Part shown: in pieces, positions 1-5,929 of the stretch
Position numbering within the stretch: position 1 is the stretch's first letter
Layout of the letters: each line of letters begins with the position of its first letter
Assembly: GCA_011605835.1 (NCBI GenBank)
Contig: JAAOZJ010000090.1
Location: 1-9,507 of the forward strand
DNA from: Thermoproteota archaeon
GTDB taxonomy: Archaea > Thermoproteota > Methanomethylicia > Nezhaarchaeales > WYZ-LMO8
Direction of reading: 5' to 3'
DNA: 9,507 nucleotides
Position numbers and translations under genes: made by a program
Notes under the pieces: model-generated
Seen by the model: the letters and a program-made list of their open reading frames with translations, nothing else
Told to the model about the DNA's origin: nothing
The model's database searches: none

Positions 1-161
1 ACCTCGCTCTCGGGGATCCTGAACACGCCGCCAGCGGTCCTAATGGCCCTGATCCTGCCCTCCCTAACCCACCTGGATAGGGTGGGGTAGCTGATGCCGA
101 GCCTCTTACAGACCTCCTTAGGCCTCAACAACCTCTCCGAATGCCCTGAAATAGCTAACAC
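1..161 (-). CDS. tnpA: IS607-family serine recombinase (TnpA), N-terminal part only
   Basis: The minus strand encodes a MerR-type winged-helix domain at the head of a protein that continues past the left edge; 53 codons are visible. From about residue 11 it reads L-L-R-P-K-E-V-C-K-R-L-G-I-S-Y-P-T-L-S-R-W, then a wing with A-I-R-T-A-G-G-V-F-R-I-P-E-S-E. This is the usual start of IS607 recombinases, whose serine-recombinase catalytic domain would follow and is not in the window. GTG at 161-159 is preferred as start because a TATA-like box (TTTATAAG, 185-192) lies about 27 bases upstream, fitting a leaderless message. TTG at 131-129 or 128-126, behind GGAGAGG, is an alternative. TnpB relics close by on the same strand support the IS607 reading. 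A stand-alone excisionase-type DNA-binding protein is the main alternative. Confidence 0.7.
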   Translation of the reverse strand, partial: MLAISGHSERLLRPKEVCKRLGISYPTLSRWVREGRIRAIRTAGGVFRIPESE

Positions 162-184
162 CAGCAATAACAAACAGAATCGAA

Positions 185-193
185 GCTTATAAA
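185..193 (-). promoter_or_regulatory. TATA-like box for the IS607 recombinase
   Basis: On the minus strand the AT-rich box TTTATAAGC lies about 27 bases before the GTG at 161. That is the archaeal TATA-to-start distance expected for a leaderless transcript. It is a consensus match only. Confidence 0.45.
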
Positions 194-236
194 TCTATCT
201 CCTAGTCATCAACCACGAAACAGCCCACTTTTAGTA

Positions 237-368
237 GGTTTTTCCCGAGGCAATCAGCTCTAAATATCTGTGAACGGTTTGATTGCCTCGGAGTTCCCCG
301 CATTGGATCGGGTCCTTCACCCCCTCACGTGCAAGGCCATCAGGGCTCCACGCAACCGAAAGTCCCTC
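237..368 (-). mobile_element. tnpB right-end / omega-RNA-like remnant, copy A
   Basis: This stretch matches copy B at 1649-1797 in the same orientation. The core at 315-368 matches 1744-1797 with only two pyrimidine transitions, and 41 bases (322-362) are identical. Further left lie a shared stem-loop and a shared GGTTT(T/C)CCCCGAGGCAAT-like end. In copy B the minus strand upstream of the core encodes a TnpB C-terminal relic, so the shared unit is best read as the 3' end of tnpB plus the right end of the element. In TnpB systems this is where the omega RNA scaffold lies. Copy A has the same reading frame (S-V-A-W-S-P-D-G-L-A-R-E-G-V-K), but the TnpB body upstream is barely recognisable (C-A-T-A-G-C-T-G-A-G remains near 398-407). 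The exact element boundary and any guide cannot be fixed from two copies. Confidence 0.6.
245..291 (-). other. 12-bp perfect stem-loop inside copy A
   Basis: CCGAGGCAATCA (245-256) pairs perfectly with TGATTGCCTCGG (280-291) around a 23-base loop. Copy B has an equivalent stem at 1655-1667 and 1708-1720. There, most substitutions are G-U wobbles if the RNA is read from the minus strand, but C-A mismatches if read from the plus strand. This favours a structured minus-strand transcript, the same strand as the tnpB relic. Confidence 0.6.
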
Positions 369-385
369 ATATGCGGGATACCCGA

Positions 386-430
386 AACACTCAGCTATGG
401 TTTGGCTAGTTGGGCGGGCTAATGAGTGTT
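386..430. repeat. 8-bp inverted repeat, wide spacer
   Basis: AACACTCA (386-393) and TGAGTGTT (423-430) are perfect inverted arms with 29 bases between them. On the minus strand they lie just upstream of the copy A core and could be another hairpin of the same remnant. There is no further support. Confidence 0.3.
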
Positions 431-515
431 GTGTGGGCGGGCGCGTGTTCGAAGCGTCTAAAGCTGTTTAGAGGTGATGGGAAGTGATGTTAATCTGGCA
501 ACGGCTCTGAGAAAA

Positions 516-611
516 GTTTATATCGCGTTCTTCCTCCCTCTCTACTAGGGGAAAAATTTATATAGCCGCCATATGGCCTACTCTGCTTTACTAGGCCCTT
601 TTGTATATAAG
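516..611 (+). promoter_or_regulatory. Three stacked TATA boxes upstream of tfb
   Basis: Three archaeal TATA-like boxes precede transcription factor B: GTTTATAT (516-523), ATTTATATAG (556-565, with the purine-rich BRE-like GAAAA just before it) and TATATAAG (604-611). They predict starts near 545, 587 and 634, leaving a leader of about 50-140 bases before the ATG at 687. Between boxes 2 and 3 lie the 10-bp palindrome GCCATATGGC (568-577) and the inverted pair GGCCTA (575-580) / TAGGCC (592-597). Both are plausible operator sites. Stacked promoters suggest this general factor is expressed under more than one condition. Confidence 0.55.
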
Positions 612-686
612 GGGTCGTAAATCTGGCACGTGACTTGGTTTGGGGTGGTTTAGCCCTAAAATCGGACCATCCTCGAGGTGAGGAGA

Positions 687-1625
687 ATGAGCGCGAAGGC
701 GGTTGATGTGGAGGCGAAGAACGTTGAGCGCTGTCCAGAATGTGGTAGCACTAATATCGTTAAGAGTTATGATCGTGGAGAGCTCACTTGCATGAATTGC
801 GGGTTGGTCATAGACGAGAAGCTAATAGATCAAGGCCCCGAGTGGAGGGCTTTCACCCCCGAGGAAAGGGAGAAGAGAGATAGGGTGGGCCCGCCCATCT
901 CGACGACATCGGTCGAGGGCATCTCCCCCACCGTAATACAGTGGCCTACTAGGGACGCGACCGGCCACAAGCTGACGCCCCAGAAGGTGTTCGAGGTCGC
1001 GAGGTGGAGGCGCTGGCAGATAAGGAGCAGGATCCAGACCTCTCAAGACAGGAACATCCAGCAGGCGACCAATCACCTCGAGCGCATAGCCTTTAAGCTA
1101 AACCTCCCCCAGAACGTCAAGGAGGAGGCCTTGAAGATATACAGAGCGGCCGTCAAGGTAGGCTTGGTGAGGGGACGCTCCATCGAGTCGGTCATGGCTG
1201 CCTCGATATACGCTGCGTGCAGAATCCTCAAAGCCCCTAGGACTCTGGATGAGATAGCTGACTGCACGAAGGCTGGGAGGAAGGATGTCGCTAGGTGCTA
1301 CAGGCTACTGCTAAGGCACGTTAGGTTGGCTATACCAATCGCCGACCCTATGGACTTCGTGCCCAGGATAGTTAGCTCTCTGGGCTTAAGCGGAGTGCTA
1401 CAGAGGAAGGCCATAGAGATAGTCCAGCAAGCCAGAAAGGCTGGCCTGACCGCAGGCAAGGACCCAGCAGGTCTCGCGGCCGCCGCGGTGTACATCGCTT
1501 CCCTTCTGACAGGCGAGAGGAAGACCCAGAAGGAGATAGCGAGGGCAGCTCAGGTGACCGAGGTTACTGTTAGGAACAGGTACAAAGAGCTCATAAGGAG
1601 ACTTAAGATTCCGATAGCATCGTAG
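687..1625 (+). CDS. tfb: Transcription initiation factor B (TFB, TFIIB homologue)
   Basis: TFB recruits RNA polymerase to TBP bound at the TATA box and recognises the BRE. The 312-residue protein has the full family architecture. An N-terminal zinc ribbon has C16-x2-C19 and C35-x2-C38, followed by the G-P-E-W-R-A-F motif (50-56). A B-reader/linker segment spans about 57-115, and two cyclin-like repeats run at about 120-215 and 220-305. The second repeat ends in the helix-turn-helix T-E-V-T-V-R-N-R-Y-K-E-L. Length is normal. ATG at 687 is chosen because GAGGTGA (675-681) sits five bases upstream; the in-frame GTG at 678 lies inside that Shine-Dalgarno site and would add only M-R-R. The gene stands alone, flanked by two direct-repeat remnants of a tnpB element. 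Some positions are substituted (for example S-T-T-S-V-E-G-I-S in the reader loop), so it may be a paralogue rather than the sole TFB. Confidence 0.97.
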   Translation: MSAKAVDVEAKNVERCPECGSTNIVKSYDRGELTCMNCGLVIDEKLIDQGPEWRAFTPEEREKRDRVGPPISTTSVEGISPTVIQWPTRDATGHKLTPQKVFEVARWRRWQIRSRIQTSQDRNIQQATNHLERIAFKLNLPQNVKEEALKIYRAAVKVGLVRGRSIESVMAASIYAACRILKAPRTLDEIADCTKAGRKDVARCYRLLLRHVRLAIPIADPMDFVPRIVSSLGLSGVLQRKAIEIVQQARKAGLTAGKDPAGLAAAAVYIASLLTGERKTQKEIARAAQVTEVTVRNRYKELIRRLKIPIAS

Positions 1626-1648
1626 TCGAGCTATTCTAAAATTATCAA

Positions 1649-1797
1649 GGTTTCCCCGAGGCAATTACTCTGATCAGCTTGCAGTTTTTAAACGTTCATA
1701 AACAACTTAATCGCACCGAGAGTTTCTTCGCATCGGGTCAGCTCTTCACTCCCTCACGTGCAAGGCCATCAGGGCTCCACGCAACCGAAAGCCCCTC
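1649..1797 (-). mobile_element. tnpB right-end / omega-RNA-like remnant, copy B
   Basis: This is the second copy of the unit at 237-368, offset by 1,429 bases at the core. The core (1744-1797) differs from copy A at two of 54 positions. The interval between core and stem-loop is longer and much more diverged than the core. The stem is CCCGAGGCAATTA (1655-1667) with TAATCGCACCGAG (1708-1720): 12 of 13 positions pair on the minus strand, three of them as G-U. The remnant starts only about 25 bases after the tfb stop codon, so its right end abuts the tfb terminator region. Confidence 0.6.
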
Positions 1798-1937
1798 GCA
1801 CGTCCTCCGCCCTTCACCCGCTCCTACCTCAACTTCTCTCGCGCTCTCAACGCTATGTTCTAGGAGACCACCACGTTCCTCTGGGTTACGACCCCTCCAA
1901 GCTCGACCGTCCTGTAGTCCACGAACTTGAGCTGTTT
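1745..1937 (-). pseudogene. tnpB: TnpB C-terminal relic
   Basis: Reading the minus strand from about 1937 gives L-K-F-V-D-Y-R-T-V-E-L, then G-G-V-V-T-Q-R-N-V-V-V-S, a TAG stop (1862-1860), and N-I-A-L-R-A-R-E-K-L-R. This matches the end of the TnpB zinc-ribbon and RuvC region, normally C-G-x-x-x-D-R-D-V-x-A-x-x-N-I-A-L. The stop sits where many TnpBs have Trp or Leu, so TGG to TAG is a simple explanation. The first cysteine pair of the zinc ribbon is missing, pointing to an internal deletion between V-E-L and G-G-V, and further stops follow. The catalytic Asp/Glu residues of RuvC are not present. The relic merges into the conserved right-end core at 1744-1797. I am confident that it is TnpB-derived and that it cannot encode a working nuclease. 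Confidence 0.65.
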
Positions 1938-1967
1938 AAAAAAATGTTGAAATGTTGACAGGTAATG

Positions 1968-2378
1968 TTACCCAACAGCGGCTCTGTAAAGAGGCAATAC
2001 CACTTCGCGTCCTTCCTCGGTCCTCAGCACCACAGCCACACACCTCTCTAGACCTCGAGGCACTTGACATATGCTCATAGACATCCTCGGAATTCGCCAT
2101 TTGACCTCAGAGCCCATCGTGCTACCATTGAGATACCATAGCGATATGCTACTTACCAAGAAGTCTTCATTCCTCCTATTAATCGCTGCAAGCGACGTCT
2201 CGTTGACTGCGATTAATATCAACTGGCCGTAGTCCTTGCCCTCGACGACCTCCTTAGCCTTCCTCATCATCTCCTCGCTCATGACCTCCAGGAACGCCAT
2301 GTTAATGCATATTTGAACAGTCAATATGATCACTGATGCTAGGAGGGCGAGCGAAGAGGCTACCCCCTTCCTCCTCAT
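1968..2378 (-). CDS. Small pilin-like secreted or membrane-anchored protein
   Basis: The function is not recognised beyond its architecture. The protein begins M-R-R-K-G-V-A-S-S-L-A-L-L-A-S-V-I-I-L-T-V, a short basic head and a hydrophobic helix (about residues 6-28). This resembles archaeal type IV pilin precursors cut after K-G by the PibD/FlaK peptidase. The remaining ~105 residues are soluble and mixed in character, with two N-x-S/T sequons (N-E-T, N-G-S) and a cysteine pair ten residues apart that could form a disulfide. ATG at 2378 is chosen because AGGAGG lies three to four bases upstream and the signal is then short, as in pilins. Starts at 2402 (GTG) or 2396 (ATG) would add eight or six residues but lie only about 14-20 bases from the TATA box. 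It diverges from surE and has no pilus assembly genes nearby. A plain signal-anchor protein is the alternative. Confidence 0.55.
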   Translation of the reverse strand: MRRKGVASSLALLASVIILTVQICINMAFLEVMSEEMMRKAKEVVEGKDYGQLILIAVNETSLAAINRRNEDFLVSSISLWYLNGSTMGSEVKWRIPRMSMSICQVPRGLERCVAVVLRTEEGREVVLPLYRAAVG

Positions 2379-2406
2379 GAACCTCCTGAGACCCATTATC
2401 ACGAAG

Positions 2407-2419
2407 CCTATTTATAGGG
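2407..2419 (-). promoter_or_regulatory. TATA box for the pilin-like gene
   Basis: CCTATAAATAGG on the minus strand is a strong, almost symmetric TATA element. It predicts a start near 2386, eight bases before the preferred ATG at 2378. That would give a very short leader holding the AGGAGG site. Confidence 0.5.
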
Positions 2420-2505
2420 CCTCAAAAATGAAGTCCAAGAGGCTAAGTCGGTATCGTTAAATTGCCGAGGTATCTTGATGAGCCGTTTACCGAGGATGTT
2501 TAGTA

Positions 2506-3321
2506 ATGAAGAAGCCCGTAGCCCTCTTGGTGAATGACGACGGCGTTCACTCGGCAGGCATAGCGGCATTGAGAGGGGAACTTAGCGAAGACTTCAAGTG
2601 CTTTGTGGTTGCCCCTAACAGGGAGAGGAGCGGAATAGGAAAGGCGCTTACGGTGGGCGAGGTCATCAGGGTCGAGGTGCTGACGACCCGTCACGGCGAG
2701 GCCTACTCGATAAGCGGCACGCCAGCTGACGCAGTCCTCTTGGCGTTGCACAAGCTACTAGACGACAAGCCAGACATAGTCGTGGCCGGCATAAATCTAG
2801 GGCCTAACTTAGGTATCGACGACATCTTAAACTCAGGGACCTTAGGTGCTGCGATGGAGGCCGCGATACACGGCATACCCTCCATAGCAGTGTCCTATTG
2901 CATAGCTAGGGAATTTGACGATGACGTAGCGCTTCAGGTGCTCAACGACCCTGGGCTGAGGCTGGCGGCGAGGATGGCAAGGACCTTGGCGAGAATGATA
3001 ATCGAGGAGGGCATGCCCGAAGATGTCGACGTAATCTCGATAAACGTCCCTGACTATCGGAACGGAATAAGAGGAGTAAGAATAACGCGCCCATCGAAGA
3101 AGGGCTACCCTGATATACACGTAGTACGCGAGGGAGGATACGCCATAGCGCGGTGGGACTTAACGCTATATCCCGAGGACTCTGAGGACACGGATGTGGA
3201 GGCCGTGAGATCGGGATACGTATCACTGACGCCCTTAAATCTCAGCTTGACATCAAGAGTGCAGAGCACGAAGCACTTAGAGCACTTTGCCGAGGTGCTG
3301 ACGGCTTTGATTGTACGGTAA
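2506..3321 (+). CDS. surE: 5'/3'-nucleotidase SurE
   Basis: SurE is a metal-dependent phosphatase that removes phosphate from nucleoside 5'- and 3'-monophosphates in the cytoplasm. The 271-residue protein carries the family signatures. L-L-V-N-D-D-G near the N-terminus supplies metal ligands D11 and D12. A-P-N-R-E-R-S-G-I-G-K-A-L-T has the conserved Ser at 42, and S-G-T-P-A-D-A-V is at 70-77. G-I-N-L-G-P-N-L-G supplies the conserved Asn at 97, followed by the S-G-T-L-G-A-A-M-E-A segment. These match the positions known as D8, D9, S39 and N92 in the E. coli protein. ATG at 2506 follows GAGGATG (2492-2498) by seven bases. The gene converges on moeA-like 1 with four bases between the stop codons. 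It has no visible functional link to the cofactor genes. Confidence 0.96.
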   Translation: MKKPVALLVNDDGVHSAGIAALRGELSEDFKCFVVAPNRERSGIGKALTVGEVIRVEVLTTRHGEAYSISGTPADAVLLALHKLLDDKPDIVVAGINLGPNLGIDDILNSGTLGAAMEAAIHGIPSIAVSYCIAREFDDDVALQVLNDPGLRLAARMARTLARMIIEEGMPEDVDVISINVPDYRNGIRGVRITRPSKKGYPDIHVVREGGYAIARWDLTLYPEDSEDTDVEAVRSGYVSLTPLNLSLTSRVQSTKHLEHFAEVLTALIVR

Positions 3322-3325
3322 CCGC

Positions 3326-4594
3326 TCAGCAAGGTATCATGCTCGATGGACTTAAGGCCGTGAATTTGAGCTTATCGCCTTTTTTGACCACAGTATTTGG
3401 CGGTAATACCGTGAAGTAATTCGATTTGAGTAGCGTCGAGATGACGTTAGCGCCGCCATGCATAGGCCTCGCCATCAACTCACCGTTTACCTCTTCAACC
3501 ATGACCCTCAGGAACCTATGGGCCCCTAAGGTCTCTTCGTCCGTCGTTAGCTTGGCGTAGACGTGGGGCAGGACCTTATCGATAGGCCTCTTAGTCATGT
3601 GTGCCAATAGTGGTAGGCACAGGACGTAAAATGCCGCCACAGCTGAGACTATGTGGCCGGGCAACATTATTATCGGTTTCCCTTTAAACACGGCGAAGCC
3701 TGCGGGCTTCCCAGGATTGAGAGCAAGCCCGTGGACGATCGTCGAAGCACCTAGCTCGCTTACGGCATCGGGAACTGCGTCGTTTACTCCTATGCTACAA
3801 CTGCCCATGGTCACCACAACGTCGTACTCGTCGATCACCTTCAAGATGTTCTCCTTAACGATTTCGACGTCGTCGGGAAGTATGCCCAGTACATCGGCCG
3901 ATCCGCCGAGCTCCTCGATGAGCCCCTTAATCACGTAGGCGTAGTTGTTGGGCGGCGGCCATCTCTTCTCTAAGCTCTTTAAGTACAGCTCTTTCCCCAC
4001 GGAGAGGATTGCGAACTTAGCCTTCGCATAGACCTTGATCTTGGAATAGCCCAACCCCATCAACAAGCCGACGTCGACGGGTCTTATCATGTGGCCAGTC
4101 CTAAGTATTAGTTCTCCAGCTTTGACGTCCTCGCCCCTAAGCGCGACGTTCTCTAACTCCCTTACCTCCCTGAACACGATTACGTGATCGCCCTCCAGCT
4201 TCACCTCCTCCACCTTGACGATGGCGTCGGCGCCAGGGGGCATGGGCGCGCCAGTGACTAGGAGGACGGCCTCCCCTTCTCGGACTACTGGAAGCTCCTT
4301 CGTGTCGGGGAGGACTTTTCCCAAGACCCTTAGCTTAACTGGATTGCTCTTTGTCGCTCCTTTGGTATCCCTTGACCTGACGGCATAACCCTCGAAACAA
4401 GCACAATTGTATGGCGGTATGTCTTGGCTTGCTACGACGTCTTCGGCAAGAACTCTGCCAAGACTATTGACCACCTCCACCTCTTCGACTCTCGGTTCTA
4501 AGCGAATTGCCTTTAGTAGTTTTTCGACGGCCACCTCTACTGAGGTTAACTTCAAGACTCTCCTCCAGTCTTCCCTCACGGCCTTACAGGACAT
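3326..4594 (-). CDS. moeA: MoeA-like molybdopterin molybdenumtransferase, paralogue 1
   Basis: MoeA-family proteins use adenylylated molybdopterin and insert molybdate or tungstate. The 422 residues cover the usual domains: MoeA N-terminal domains about 15-180 (T-G-A-P-M-P-P-G-A-D at 114-123), the MPT-binding MoCF domain about 190-335, and a C-terminal beta-barrel domain about 345-415. Several signature motifs are altered. P-P-Y-N-C-A-C-F-E-G-Y-A replaces the usual P-P-F-D-x-S-x-M-D-G-Y-A, with Glu for the second Asp. G-S-C-S-I-G-V-N-D replaces G-G-x-S-x-G-D-x-D, and L-P-G-H-I-V-S-A replaces L-P-G-N-P-V-S-A. P-G-K-P is intact. ATG at 4594 is chosen because AGGTGA (4605-4600) is five bases upstream; the GTG at 4603 lies in that site. 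moaA lies 115 bases upstream on the same strand. Metal choice cannot be read from the sequence. Confidence 0.92.
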   Translation of the reverse strand: MSCKAVREDWRRVLKLTSVEVAVEKLLKAIRLEPRVEEVEVVNSLGRVLAEDVVASQDIPPYNCACFEGYAVRSRDTKGATKSNPVKLRVLGKVLPDTKELPVVREGEAVLLVTGAPMPPGADAIVKVEEVKLEGDHVIVFREVRELENVALRGEDVKAGELILRTGHMIRPVDVGLLMGLGYSKIKVYAKAKFAILSVGKELYLKSLEKRWPPPNNYAYVIKGLIEELGGSADVLGILPDDVEIVKENILKVIDEYDVVVTMGSCSIGVNDAVPDAVSELGASTIVHGLALNPGKPAGFAVFKGKPIIMLPGHIVSAVAAFYVLCLPLLAHMTKRPIDKVLPHVYAKLTTDEETLGAHRFLRVMVEEVNGELMARPMHGGANVISTLLKSNYFTVLPPNTVVKKGDKLKFTALSPSSMIPC

Positions 4595-4658
4595 AGACTT
4601 CACCTAAACAGTATGTTCATATGAAGGGTTGAAATGGAAAAGGGTCAAAGACGATTTT

Positions 4659-4682
4659 ATGCGTACTTTGACGCGTACGCAT
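4659..4682. promoter_or_regulatory. Inverted repeat between moaA and moeA-like 1
   Basis: ATGCGTAC (4659-4666) and GTACGCAT (4675-4682) are perfect 8-bp arms around TTTGACGC. The repeat lies 28 bases past the moaA stop and 65 bases before the moeA start. No T-rich tract follows on the minus strand, so it is not an evident terminator. It could be an operator for a promoter internal to the pair, or an mRNA hairpin. A 21-codon frame on the minus strand starts inside it (4682-4617) but has no other support. Confidence 0.4.
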
Positions 4683-4709
4683 CACACCTCTTCATCCATT
4701 CTATTACCA

Positions 4710-5675
4710 TCAACATATTTTAGCCCTTTCCGCCCCACAAACTCCTTTGAAATAGGGCTCTCGAGCCTTAATGGCTTCTATGAAAAGCTGGGAAAGCTCC
4801 CCGTCAGCCCCCCTCCTTAAAGCACTTAATACATCGACCAAATTGTCGTTCCTCATGAGGCAGGGCTTCAGCTTGCCATCAGCTGTAACCCTTAGCCTGG
4901 TGCAGTGCATGCAAAACTCGGGGTTGTTGACGGCCTTCACCAACTCGACCTTCACGTATCCCAAGTCGTACTGCCTCCTCTTGTGCAAGTCCCTCCTTTC
5001 CTCGATCTTGAATGCTCTTCTCTCAAGCCAGTTCTCAATCACGTCTAGAGATACGTGGTACTTATTGTAAAGTTCGTTGGTACCGCCAAGGGGCTCTAGT
5101 TCTATTAATTGAAGTATGAAGTCATGCTTTCCAGCAAAATCCATTAGACTCCAAACTTCGCCGTCATTGAGCCCCCTCAGAAGCACGGTATTGAGCTTTA
5201 TTGGTCTCAAATCGAAGTCCTTGGCCTTTAGGAGGCCCTCTACGACATCATCAAGCATATCAACTCCGGTTATCTTCTCAAAGACCCCTTTCTTAAGAGA
5301 GGGTAAACTGACGTTTACCCTTCTTAGGCCAGCTTTGACGAGCTCTGCTACACAACCTTTGAGAAGCGATCCATTAGTAGTCATGGCCAAGTCTGCTACG
5401 CCTACATCGCTTATAGCCTTGACTATGTCGACTATATCACGGCGGAGTAGGGGCTCTCCTCCTGTTAGCTTCACCTTGCTTATGCCCAACCTCTTGCTAA
5501 CCTTCACGAGTCTTGCAATGTCGTCTGCAGTAAGCTCTTCGCCTCCTTCTCCTTCTCCTTCCATGTGACAATAGAAGCACTTATAGTTGCATTTGTGAGT
5601 TACTGTGATCCTAAGACCTGTCACGGGCCTACCATATCTATCAACAACCAATAGGCCCCACCAACAATGGAGCAC
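4710..5675 (-). CDS. moaA: GTP 3',8-cyclase MoaA
   Basis: MoaA is the radical-SAM enzyme that, with MoaC, converts GTP to cyclic pyranopterin monophosphate, the first step of molybdopterin synthesis. The 321-residue protein has the N-terminal cluster motif C29-x3-C33-x2-C36 (H-K-C-N-Y-K-C-F-Y-C) and the SAM-binding T-G-G-E-P (71-75). It also has the family-specific second cluster C255-x2-C258-x13-C272 within F-C-M-H-C-T-R-L-R-V-T-A-D-G-K-L-K-P-C-L. The C-terminus lacks the Gly-Gly tail typical of bacterial MoaA. GTG at 5675 is preferred: a TATA box at 5696-5706 is about 26 bases upstream, fitting a leaderless message. TTG at 5651, behind GGTGGGG, would start nearer the conserved V-D-R-Y-G-R-P. 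No moaC is in the window. Confidence 0.97.
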   Translation of the reverse strand: MLHCWWGLLVVDRYGRPVTGLRITVTHKCNYKCFYCHMEGEGEGGEELTADDIARLVKVSKRLGISKVKLTGGEPLLRRDIVDIVKAISDVGVADLAMTTNGSLLKGCVAELVKAGLRRVNVSLPSLKKGVFEKITGVDMLDDVVEGLLKAKDFDLRPIKLNTVLLRGLNDGEVWSLMDFAGKHDFILQLIELEPLGGTNELYNKYHVSLDVIENWLERRAFKIEERRDLHKRRQYDLGYVKVELVKAVNNPEFCMHCTRLRVTADGKLKPCLMRNDNLVDVLSALRRGADGELSQLFIEAIKAREPYFKGVCGAERAKIC

Positions 5676-5695
5676 TTGAGAGATGCGCCCTAGGG

Positions 5696-5706
5696 CCTTA
5701 AATATC
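5696..5706 (-). promoter_or_regulatory. TATA box of moaA
   Basis: GATATTTAAGG on the minus strand lies about 26 bases before the GTG at 5675. This predicts a leaderless moaA transcript. Confidence 0.55.
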
Positions 5707-5712
5707 TTTCTA

Positions 5713-5734
5713 ACTTTTAGGTTTTCCCAAAAGT
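5713..5734. promoter_or_regulatory. Palindromic candidate operator just upstream of the moaA promoter
   Basis: Plus-strand half-sites ACTTTTAGG (5713-5721) and CCCAAAAGT (5726-5734) are mirror images at eight of nine positions around a four-base centre TTTT. The site ends seven bases upstream of the moaA TATA element, where archaeal activators that recruit TFB usually bind. The TrmB-like domain fused to MobA in the same locus is the obvious candidate ligand, but that link is only inference. Confidence 0.45.
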
Positions 5735-5781
5735 CTAAAGCGTGGCTAAAACCTCCGCTTAAAGGTGGAGCTCATAGAAAT

Positions 5782-5791
5782 GCTTATAAGC
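5782..5791. promoter_or_regulatory. Symmetric TATA-like box GCTTATAAGC
   Basis: This is a perfect 10-bp palindrome with a TATA core. Read on the plus strand it predicts a start near 5812 and could drive the 5930-6622 genes. Read on the minus strand it would be a second, more distant promoter for moaA. The stretch 5807-5917 downstream shows no coding signal that I can support. Confidence 0.4.
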
Positions 5792-5929
5792 CCTCAAAAA
5801 TTAGTGATGATGCTGTCTATTAAGTCAGGGTGATTAACTAAGCCGTGAGCACGTGGGATCGTGGGTCGTATCAAATCGTTCGATGCGCCGTTTGATAAAT
5901 AAGGACTTAAGCGAATAGGGTGAAAGGAC

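Noticed and set aside
438..465. GTGTTCGAAGCGTC resembles a tRNA T-loop.
   Set aside because: The flanking bases do not form a five-base T-stem, and no acceptor, D or anticodon arms can be found.
283..471. A 62-codon plus-strand frame, and a similar plus-strand peptide F-T-P-S-R-A-R-P-S-G-L-H-A-T-E-S-P-S at 1745-1797.
   Set aside because: The shared peptide is simply the reverse reading of the duplicated tnpB right-end core. The wobble pattern and the TnpB relic put the function on the minus strand.
678..680. GTG at 678 (tfb), and likewise GTG at 4603-4601 (moeA-like 1), as start codons.
   Set aside because: Both lie inside the Shine-Dalgarno sequence of an ATG a few codons further on, with ideal five-base spacing. 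The GTG has no upstream ribosome site of its own.
5713..5728. ACTTTTAG...GGTTTTCCC upstream of moaA resembles ACTTTTAGTAGGTTTTTCCC at 227-246 next to copy A.
   Set aside because: The match is short and T-rich and needs gaps, and nothing else of the repeat is present near moaA. It is probably coincidence.
5803..5870. Possible C/D box small RNA: GTGATGA at 5803-5809 matches a C box.
   Set aside because: No CTGA D or D' box occurs at a suitable distance, so the match is likely chance.
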